This document shows positions 55,141 through 64,000 of a DNA stretch of 64,000 nt, one piece after another. Within the stretch, counting starts at the first letter, position 1. Every line of letters begins with the position of its first letter. This stretch comes from Agarophyton chilense (Eukaryota; Rhodophyta; Florideophyceae; Gracilariales; Gracilariaceae). The notes under the pieces are model-generated. The model was not told where the DNA came from, made no database searches, and worked only from the letters and a program-made list of their open reading frames with translations. The stretch lies in the NCBI GenBank assembly GCA_030374765.1, contig JARGXX010000002.1, positions 1,674,001 through 1,738,000 on the forward strand. Reading direction: 5' to 3'. The position numbers were made by a program, and so were the translations under genes.

Positions 55141-57308
55141 TTGGATGCAGGAAACACACCCAATCGACCAGACCATAGCACTTCTAGGGCAGTAGCAGTT
55201 GCCCCTGCAACGTTTTCGATGTCGCCTGAACCTCAGGTTGATAATTGTAGTGACCGCAGAAGCACGAGAAGCCAGCTGCACAGAGTACTGACTCCCCTGG
55301 ACGATCCTGAAAGGATTCGCCGAGAACCCACAGTAGCAGTGCGTTGACAAGAACGCCTCACCAGGGCCACCTTTAGGCCAGAAACACCCCAAGGTGAACC
55401 CCGTAAGACCGAAGGAATTAGAGAGAATCTTCCCAAAGGGCTTGCTGAACTTCTCGGGCCCCGTCTCCGTGAGCTCTGCTCAGCCCGTGTGGATTTCATT
55501 GTGGACATGCGACTCGCCACGGCGATCGCTGACCATACGGATTACCCCCGTACGCGAATCTTCCCCAAGGTAATGGAGTCTGAGCCATTCTTAGACTCCG
55601 TCATCCAGGCCGTTCAAGGAGCAGTCACCAGCCAGTCAGGCAATGCGGTCCGTAGGACCACTCCACAAGTCAACCATCCGGCGTCCATATAGCAACCCCC
55701 TACCGAACCCCCAGGAGTGGCGGTATTACCCACCCCTCGCCAGGAACACCATCAGGAAAATACAATGGAAGGACAATCTAGGAGCAGAAGAGATCCTCCG
55801 TCTCTAAAAGAGAGACAGATTACACTACCCAAAGGACATTATGAGGTACAGCAACCTCAGGGCTCCATTGGATCTGATATAGAGATCGATCCTTTAGGTC
55901 TCTATTCTGCTGGAAAGAAAAGAAGTAATCGCAGGATATAAAAGAACAGAAGAATCAAAAGAAGAGACCATTCGGACACGAGGGATTCCGAATCGGCCTC
56001 GACCGAAACGACCGACTCGGAAGTGGATGAGGCTGCCGTTCGAGGTCTCAAACCACTGAAAACAACCGACGAACTTTTCCTTAAGGTTCTATACTACTGG
56101 AATTACCGGCTGGCCGACATGACCGCGAAATATTCTGGTTCGGTGGTTCGCAGAATCGCCAAATGGGATAAACGGATGCAACTAACCATTACGGACAAGT
56201 TCTCGGGTTCCGAACCCATTACTGTACTTAGGTTTCTCAGTTTGTTCCATACGGCCTGTGATCAGAACAGTGTCCACGAGGGCGCCGCTCTGTACCTTTT
56301 CCAATTTTTTCTTACAGGACAGGTGCGTGACCGATTGGTTTCGAAGATGTCAGCCACAACTGACTTCGTGGATGCTCAAGACCGTGAGTTCCTCAGGTCA
56401 TACCCCCAGGTTGTTCATTACCTCTTGGAAACTTGCGTTACGGCTGACGTTGTAATGCATGCCCACCAGGAAGTAATCTCCTCTAGGTAGAGCTCCAACA
56501 TGACCGAATCGGCTTTCGCAGAAGACCTATGGAAGAAGGCTTACCGATGTGGAAACTTGTTCTCTGAAGGATGGCTTATGCGCCACTTCATCACGGGATT
56601 ACTCCCTTCCATTCAGACACATGTCCGCAATTACCAAACGGAAAACCAACAATACTCCTTCCAAAGGCTCGTTACTTATGCCGAATGTTATGGCAAAATT
56701 TACAGTACTTTCAGGCGCAACGCTGATATAACCAGAAGACACGCAACTTCGTGGCATAAACCCAACCAAGCCCATTCGGTTAGCTCCACGGAATCGGACA
56801 TGGATGCATCACTCCATTACGCCGATTCGGGAGATGTCCTCACGGTTAATTTCAGTGCTCCTCTCTCCGGGCTCCCATCACATATCTCCCAAGGAAATAC
56901 GGCGACCGCTGGACCACCCACACCCAATTATTTTCCCTCTCCGTCCGCAAGGACGTTTTCGATCGCTCCCCAAGGGCTTGCTTCCTATGCCTTTCCATGG
57001 CCCAAACTTGTGACTGCACGAGGTATCTGCCTGAGGACACACTTAAAAAGCTCCTGGACCTTAGGGAAGAGAATTACCGGGTGCAGAGATCCGAAGGAAT
57101 GTGTAACAGGGCACAGCAACGAACTACAGGGACCCCTGGAAGCCCACGTTACGCCACGCCTCCGGATACTCTTATCAAAGCCCAACAGGTCCACGCCATT
57201 ATAGATCCTACAGACGACCCCGAAGAGGAATTTTATCCTCAGGAAGAACCGGAAACCTCATCGGAAAACTCTCAGAGGGTCGACCCGAGGCAAATATTCC
57301 CTCTTTAA
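55141..57308 (+). pseudogene. gag: B3 gag, decayed
   Basis: The start equivalent to B2 ATG is TTG here (55141, LDAGNTPNRPDH). Stops or shifts follow at about 55347. A TAG after HPASI (55690) and a TAG after EVISSR (56488) are both shared with B2. The capsid region 56023-56490 lies in the tract identical to B2. The tail has EEN, RTTGTPGS and RQIFPL with a TAA at 57308. Pol follows in the -1 frame. Confidence 0.87.
55984..56498 (+). repeat. 515-bp tract identical to B2 51234-51748
   Basis: This is the inverted partner of the B2 tract. Immediately outside it the two copies differ at about one base in five on one side and one in eight on the other. Confidence 0.93.
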
Positions 57309-57338
57309 GCCCCTGCCTCAACCAATTGGACGGTCATG

Positions 57339-60300
57339 AGCCAAAGAGCTCCTCACCTCCCAATACAAACCACCCACAATGGACCACTCAAAATGAACCG
57401 AAATTGGAACACAGTAACGACCCTGTCCGTATCCTCAGGAAAGAGAATTACAAAGTTCGAGTAACCGTGTGACTTCGTCCAAACAACTCTCTAGTGACCA
57501 CAGCCGTATTGGACACAGGTGCTGGTCTTAACTTGGTCCACTGTAAGCTACTCCCATTTGGTTGGCAAGATTTCGTTCAGGCAAGGAAAACCCTCAGGAT
57601 AACCGATGCATCACGTAAACTAATGCACATCAAAGGGATAGTACCATTTTACCTCCAGTTAGGACAATTAAAAGTCTGCACATCGGTCCTTGTATCATAG
57701 AGCCGATGCCTCCCAACCAATCCGAATGGGCAAGTCCCCTTGTCATCGTGGCGAAGAAAGATGGCTCCGTCAGGTTCTACGTCGACTACAGGAAGCTGAA
57801 CGCAGTAACCAAGAGGGACTCATACCCGATACCCCACATGGATGACTGTCTTGATTCCTTAGGCGAAGCTTTCGTATTTACCACAGTGAACGCTAACTCT
57901 GGATGTTGACAAATCCCTTTGGCCGAATGTGTGAGAGCGCTGACAACCTTCACCACCCATGAAAGTATGTTCAGATTTACTCGTATGCCCTTTGGTTTAA
58001 AGAATGGGCCAGCAACCTTCCAACGGATAATGGACATCATATTGTCCAAAGTCAAATGGAAGTTCGCCTTGGTCTCTTTGGATGACGTCATATTCTTCTC
58101 ACGGACCTTAAAGGAACACCTTCGCCACGTGAAGAAAGTGCTAACAATCCTACAGGACGCTGGAGAAACGCTGAAACAGGATTATCTCGGTGACGTCGTC
58201 CTTCCAGGAAAGCTAAAGGTAGCCACATGGACCACGAATGCTATGCACTAGGCTAAACCACCCAGAACCCACACGGAATTACGATTCTTCGTGGGCTTGT
58301 GCAATGTGTACCGATGGTTCGTCCAAGGGTTTGCTAAAATCTCGGCCCCTCTCAACGCAATTTTGAAGAAAAGAACACCTCCGGAGTTCGAAGCCCCGAC
58401 CGATGACCACTACGAGGCATTCCAGACCCCAAAAGACAAATTGCTGAATCCGCCTATATTGGCCTTACCAAAACCCAATAGGCCTTTTGTCCTGGACACA
58501 GATGCCTCTGATGTCCAAGTGTGTTGTGTACTGCCACAGGATCAGGAGTTACCGAAGGACAATTAACCTATTTGATATTGGAGCAAAACGCTCACCAGTG
58601 CGGAGCGAAACTACAGTACGACCGAAAAGAAATGTCTAGCCATCGTATGGTCCGTGTTAAAATACCGTCCGTACCTCGAGGAAACTAGGTTAACCAGTAG
58701 GATGGACCACAAATCACTCCGCTGGCTACTCAATATGACCGATGCATCGAGTCGACTCGCTAGGTGGCGCCTCACGCCTTCAGAATATGACTACGAGATA
58801 ACCTATAGGCCAGGCATCAAGCACCAGGCAGCAGATGCCCTCTCACGAATCACCACCGACGGAACTGATGACACCCCATTGGACGACCTAATTCCCACCC
58901 CCTTTACAGATGATGGAACTCAGGACTACACAGAAACAGATGACCTTATGGGTAAGGTGCAATCGGAGGATCCTGAGGCAAAGAAGAACGAGGTATACCT
59001 ATTGGACTGGGAAACAGTACCGCCCAATTCGTCACCACCTCAGGATAACACGATAGCCCCGGAGGAAAAAGAGCTCCTCCCTATAAATATTGAGGAACTC
59101 CTACAGGCGCAGGTCGACGACGAGTACTGCAAGGAAACAGTCCAATTGGTAGAAACCCCTGGATGCCTATTCGACTATGACCAATTTCGAAGACTATGTC
59201 GCCGCTCACCGCTGGATGGCGCACTCCAACGGGTAGTACCGAGTTCACTAAGGGCTCAATTTCTATATCTCTCCCATTTCCATCGCTTGGCTGGCCATCC
59301 TGGAGGCGGAGAATGTACCAGATCCTAAAGAAGTTCTTCTATTGGCCAGTAATGGGGCAGGACCTATGGCAAACGGCACGGAACTGTGCATCGTGCGCAC
59401 AGATCCGAGAGTCTTGGGCCAACCATCAGGCCAAATTGAAGCTCTTCCCCGCGGCAGGTTCGATGGAATTTGTTGCGATGGATATACTTGGGCCTTTGTC
59501 TAAGTCGTCCCATGGGAAACGGGTTGTTTTGGTTATAACCGATAGGTTTACCAAACTTACCCAAGCCCTACCCCTAGGGAAGACAACAGCCACGGATGTC
59601 GCCACGGCCATCTTGCCCCATTGGGTGTATTCATTTGGCATGCCACTCTACCTCCTTACGAATAACGGCAGCCAGTTTGTATCCAAATTCTTCTAACAGG
59701 TTTGCGCTACCTTAGGTATCAAACATGTGACCAACACGTCGTACCACTCGCAGACTAATGGACGCGCCAAACGCTTCAACCGCACCCTTTTGGACCGATT
59801 GGCACACTACGTTTCGGAGCACCAATCGGACAGGGACGACTACGCTGAGCCAACGGTTTATGCCTACAGCACGCAGGTGAACGCTTCCACACGGACAACG
59901 CCTTTCGATTAAACGCTAGCGAGAGCGCCACCGCCTATAGCTGTTGACCTTCAGGAGTCCATTATTTCCCAAGACATAAACGAAGGAATAACTCCTACAA
60001 AGGCGAAGCGTTACTCGTGGCGACGCATCGACCGAAATAACCAATCTGCTAGGGCTGTACTGACCAAAGCCTAACGGCGCTACAAGGACAATTCCGACAA
60101 GCCGTCTGGAACAAACCGACCTTTGAGTAAAGGGGCCTTGTTTACATAGACCGGCCACCGAAAGACACTGATGAACTCGAGGACACTACGCAGAAGTTCT
60201 TACCCCGCTCTACTGGATCATACAAAGTTTTTAAGGCCAATCAAAACACCATTAAGTTACTAATTGACAGCCTACTGGACACTGTATCTATTGACCGGGT

Positions 60301-60943
60301 TACCGGAGCCCCCAGCTCCCCCGAATCACCAAAGTCCCAGTCCCCTGGTTCAACAAAATTACTACGACCTCAGGTCGACGCTCGAGTACCCACACCCCCT
60401 AAGGCAGTTTCTGCAGACCCGACTAACCCCATCGACCCGATGTTCATTATCAATGACGATGACCAATCTCTTCCAAATGACTCCGATGGATTCGCCTCTC
60501 TGTACCACACTCTCCTTCCAAAGAATGAACACCAACCGGAATACGTGATTGAGCGCATCATCTCCGTCGATAGGGGAGAAGATGGAACTAAGCGCTATCG
60601 CGTCCGTCGGTTCGGCTACACACCTGACGAAGATACTTGGCAAGAGCCTCGAACCATTTCGTCTAGTTTTATCGCCCGCTCTTGGCGCAAAATAGGCAGT
60701 ACGGAGCGCAGCCTTAAGGATGGGGCAGACATTGGCCCGAATTATACCAAAACCTCTCTCAAAACACCTCCCAACACGACGGTTCGCCAGAGCGCCCCCC
60801 TCAGAAAACAAAGCCAGTCCTCAGGCGACACCCGAGAAAGACCTGAGACGCTCTTAGGGTTGGACGCCGTCCCGGGGCACGCACGTTTGAGGTACAAAAG
60901 CGAAGTTGGGAAAGCAAAAGGATATCTTTATTTTACCAAATAA
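57339..60943 (+). pseudogene. pol: B3 pol, deleted between protease and RT
   Basis: The protease half has LDTGAGLN (57494-57700). About 740 bp found in B2 are then missing and the sequence enters RT (PPNQSEW) at 57706. The RT box reads SLDD, and a TGA lies after NANSGC. RNase H (58291-59190, LDTDAS, DALSRI), integrase finger and core (NCASCAQ, VAMDILGP, LLTNNGSQF) and chromodomain (VIERIIS, then VRRFGY with Arg for the conserved Trp) follow. The second integrase Asp is Asn. The frame ends at 60943, overlapping the antisense AATAAA. Confidence 0.9.
60927..60932 (-). terminator. AATAAA after the B3 antisense ORF
   Basis: The hexamer is on the minus strand 77 nt past the antisense stop and lies inside the last sense codons of B3 pol, so sense and antisense transcripts should overlap here. 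Confidence 0.55.
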
Positions 60944-61008
60944 CAGAAGACTAACAGCCCTTCACATTACCTCAAGGCTCGCGGAAGCGCTCCAAACAGC
61001 AACAAGAC

Positions 61009-63089
61009 TCACCGGGGCGGCGCAGGAGTAACTTCGTCGTCCTCATCGGAACCGGCAGGAGCGAAACTGGGACCAGGGTCGCCCAAGAAGCCTACTGGAC
61101 CACTTGGACCGGCCCCAGCGAGCTGAGTACGCTTCTTCGGCGGAGATTCATCTGAGAAACTATTGTCATCATCGGAAACCTCCCGGTCGCTCAAATTTAC
61201 ACCATACCGGGCATCCAAGTCGGCAGTAACCCTCGTGGACGTCACTTGGATATTCTGCTGCAGGATATTGACAATGGCGGTCTTCAGATCCTGATCCTGT
61301 TGTCAACCGCGGCGTAGTGCGCCGAGCGACGTGCCCAGGAGCAAGCTTCCCTCAATACTTTCGCAATGTCCATCGAGGCCGTAATACCAACGGTACGGCA
61401 GACATGACGGAGATCCGAAGCTGCAGCCATGACCCAAGCGTAAAAGTGTGGCAACGGAGAGAATGGATCGATGTCGACGCCCCCAGTGGACGATTGAGCC
61501 GGCGCATCACCTACAGGACTTTCGGCTTCGACAGTAGCCTCACCAGGAGGGATGTTCACATGGGAGACGGGCGGCTTATATGAGAGTTCATCCTGAGGAG
61601 CAGCACCCGGAGGAGCTGGAGGAGGGGAAGCGGTCGGAAACAGAAGAATGGACTCGACCTGAGTATTAACGCCCTCTACGGGTAAGAAGAAGGGATATTC
61701 ATCGAAGGATTCTCCATCGGACATACCAGCAGGAATCAACGGCGTGGCTTTCACATCAGGCTCCAAGCACAGGGGATCGAAACCAATGGCCTTCGGATGA
61801 CAGTGGGGCACATGACGCCTCGGGGTGTTTGATGGTTGATTCTTCAAAGGCTTGGCGGGATAGGCACGAGCGTCGTCCTGACGCTGCGGATGTAGTTAAA
61901 TCGGCGTGAACGAGTCGGTATAGTGGTGATACCAAAGGAACTCGGGAGTCTTTCCCCACTTCATCTGTAGTACTTGATCCAAAAGTGCCTCGGTCTCCTG
62001 GACGTCAAAATGGGTCCAACGGACGATATTTTGGGTACCCAGGTTTCTTAAAAAGCCGATCATGATTTCCGGGAGCGGGATTCGGTGACCTTGAGGACCG
62101 CGTATGTTCTCGTCCTACCATACCCTCCAATCCTCTGAACGGAGATTACCGCGGACTCCGTACCTCGTGGTATCTAGGAAGGCCATAACAGACATCACGC
62201 CAAATTCAACGAAGCGTACCTGCCAGGACAGCCAAGACCTTCGGTCATTGTCATCGCCCATGAGTTGGAACGAGTGATACGCCACCACAGACGGCGTGGG
62301 AACCATAAGGAGCGACGAGACACGCCACTACATGGCCCATTAGTTCTCATGCACTTGGGAAAGCGAAAGATATAACGGAAGACGTTTGTCTGCACTCATG
62401 TCGTGAAACTCCACCTGACGCAAACAGAAGAAGAACCCCAGGGATTGACGCAAACGACCATCGGGCTCATGCATCTTGTTCCGATAGACTCTATTGGACA
62501 TACAGAACAGGCCGTCATAAAGCGGTCGAAAGCACATGAGTGCCAAAAATTTGTGACCCGCCGGAGGAAATCTCGCATGAGGCGAGATGAAGTCCGTGTA
62601 TACGTCCGAAAGGAGTTTTTCCACCCTGAACTGGTACTCGGCTTCCTCCTCGCAGCGGACGTAGGGCATGTATATCGAGATGAGGGTGCCACAGCGCGTA
62701 GCCGAACGCAGATCCACAGGACAATGTAACCACCGTTTATACCACGAGACGCTGCGCACGTTCTTACTTCCCCTCCGGAAATCGGGTATCGTCGCGAACC
62801 TCCGGGCGTTGAGATAAATGTAGCATAACCTTTGGTATTCTTCTAGAGAGGACGGAAGAATGACATGACGCACTGCCCGCGGGTTTTGCCCAATGGTATG
62901 GTCATAGCGGTCCCCTGGACGTTAGTAGGGCACTTAGTACTCCGAGGGGCGCCCCGCTGGGTTGTTCGAAACCATTGTGCCGCTGTATACAGGCTGGTCC
63001 GCCGAGAAATGAATAGGACGAACGACGGAAGAGACAAACTCGGGAGGGAGAACGACGTATCCGACGGGCTTATAAGGCGAGTTCTGCAT
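61009..63089 (-). pseudogene. B3 antisense ORF (about 690 codons), broken
   Basis: It starts at ATG 63089 (MQNSPYKPVGYVVLPPEFV) opposite gag-pol. The most complete copy, it shows in order PIHFSADQP, RAVRHVILPSSLEEYQRL, a run 62873-62340 with SWYKRWLHCP and MPYVRCEEEAEY, DKRLPLYLSL, KWGKTPEFLWYHHY, an acidic/Pro-rich linker, a helical FYAWVMAAASDLRHVCRTVG, ARRSAHYAA, SDREVSDDDNS and PPKKRTQL. Stops and shifts break it in several places. No known domain is recognised. It is not an Env-like protein as far as I can see, because no signal peptide or membrane segment is evident. Confidence 0.75.
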
Positions 63090-63512
63090 CGCGCACGACC
63101 AATGGAAAAGTACCACAACGGGAAGACGAGGGACGGAATTAACCCGAGCGGATTGGTAGGCGTGAACCACGGTGTAGGAAGCGCGAAGGGTCGCTAAGGG
63201 AAGAACGGAGACTAGAGAAGGCCCCAATGACGGTCAGAGAAGAAGAAGACAAGTGACTGTCTCGGCAGCACGACACAAGGAATACGCCGGCGATGCTCCT
63301 ATGGCCAGCGCTCACGGAGCGCTGGAGTTTCAGTTCTTAGGCAAAATAATTCCCATTCCGGCGCCAATGGTCAGCTTACGCTTCCTCGCATTCCCACTTG
63401 CGATGACGACGTGACGTCCCGTCTTGCGCAATGTTACTGTGAGCAACGAATAGTTGGCACCCCCTGGGTAAATCATGGAGCCATCTGAACTTCGCCATGA
63501 CCGTCGAATCCC

Positions 63513-63525
63513 AAGGAGGGAGATA
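63513..63525 (+). other. B3 polypurine tract
   Basis: AAGGAGGGAGATA lies directly before the 3' LTR and is identical to the tracts of B1 and B2. Confidence 0.85.
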
Positions 63526-63971
63526 TGTGAAGGAGCAACGATAGCGGTTGAGCTCTGTGAGCTGCCGGGCCCTGAAGGAATTTACAAATGCCACGTGGAC
63601 TGGCCGACCTCAGCTGGACTCATATAGATTATTTAATTTTCTTAATTAGTGTAATAGATCAGCATTACAGTTCCAGGGAGATCTCAGCGACTCGTCATTA
63701 CTATTTACGTGTCTCGAGTGACTGTTTTTCATTAGAGTAAGGTAGGTACCGATAGGATACTAAATAACTTTCTTTGGTATATTAGTTCCACCCATTGGTC
63801 TTCAATCCATCGTTTCCATAGCTCCGACCTGTAGGCAAACGCAGTAAATGGCAGCCCATTGCACCAAGTACTCTGGGGGTGCAGCCGTCAAGGATTCGAA
63901 CCTTAAGACCCGCTCTACCACGCTACCACCGGTCGAGACCCGTACGCTGACCCGTCAGTCATTGCGGTTCA
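63526..63971 (+). repeat. B3 3' LTR (446 bp)
   Basis: It begins TGTGAAGGAGCAACG and ends GCGGTTCA. It differs from its 5' partner at many positions, so B3 is not recent. Confidence 0.92.
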
Positions 63972-64000
63972 TATACCACGACCATCGGGAAGTGCCCGTC
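63972..64000 (+). pseudogene. pol: Element C pol, part 3 (integrase), runs off the window
   Basis: After the duplicated TATAC the reading continues CYRIPRPSGSAR, the stretch expected just behind the integrase zinc finger. The rest lies right of the window. Confidence 0.75.

Larger units (their letters stand above)
54570..63971 (+). mobile_element. B3: Ty3/gypsy chromodomain element, nested in C
   Basis: The plus-strand element has LTRs 54570-55015 and 63526-63971 and a perfect 5-bp target duplication TATAC (54565-54569, 63972-63976). Removing it joins the C integrase codons. It carries gag, pol, and an antisense ORF on the minus strand. B2 and B3 stand head to head, their 5' LTRs 1.4 kb apart. 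Confidence 0.95.

Noticed and set aside
61009..63089. Antisense ORF as an envelope-like gene
   Set aside because: No signal peptide, transmembrane segment or glycoprotein pattern could be seen; the NLS-like patch argues for a nuclear protein.
1..64000. CRISPR arrays, bacterial operons or rRNA genes
   Set aside because: No regularly spaced repeats with spacers, no rRNA-like sequence; the content is eukaryotic.

Overview
The window is nuclear DNA from a eukaryote, most likely a florideophyte red alga (inference). It holds one small island of ordinary genes (about 33.2-37.7 kb) surrounded by nested transposable elements. The best host marker is an intronless stand-alone biotin carboxylase (accC) with an N-terminal plastid-targeting extension. 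That fits plastid lineages where accA, accB and accD stay in the plastid and accC is nuclear, and intron-poor genes between large LTR retrotransposon blocks fit Chondrus-like genomes. Species assignment is not proven. Layout: 1-8163, Ty3/gypsy element A1 (minus strand; gag, pro, pol, 5' LTR; its 3' end lies left of the window). 8.25-11.13 kb, decayed DNA-transposon transposases (a DDE_Tnp_4/Harbinger-like one and a pogo/DDE_1-like one). 11.97-14.70 kb, a decayed minus-strand family-A pol (A3). 14699-24937, Ty3/gypsy chromodomain element B1 (minus, decayed). 24938-31748, family-A element A2 (plus), 5'-truncated, nearly without RT/RNase H/integrase, but with gag, protease, a chromodomain ORF and a long antisense ORF. 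31.75-39.09 kb, the host island with accC and a MATH-domain gene. 39.09-64 kb, a third Ty3/gypsy lineage (C, plus) split by two family-B elements: B2 (41051-53187, minus, inside the RT coding region) and B3 (54570-63971, plus, inside the integrase coding region). B2 itself holds a structurally complete Harbinger-type DNA transposon (41451-43843) in its 3' LTR and a family-A solo LTR (44322-45209) upstream of its antisense ORF. Most junctions can be read to the base through TG...CA termini and target-site duplications. The most unusual feature is that two different element families (A and B) each carry an extra long ORF on the strand opposite gag-pol, between pol and the 3' LTR, converging on the pol 3' end. 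It appears in all four copies that include this region. In each copy an AATAAA hexamer on the antisense strand lies about 60-90 nt past the antisense stop. The B protein carries a basic NLS-like patch, and short colinear similarities suggest that the A and B antisense proteins are related. A second striking feature is a 515-bp tract that is 100% identical between B2 and B3, in inverted orientation, although the rest of these elements is clearly diverged. This points to recent ectopic gene conversion or an assembly artefact. Family A and B elements also share an 18-nt primer-binding site and a gag/pro-pol arrangement in the -1 frame.
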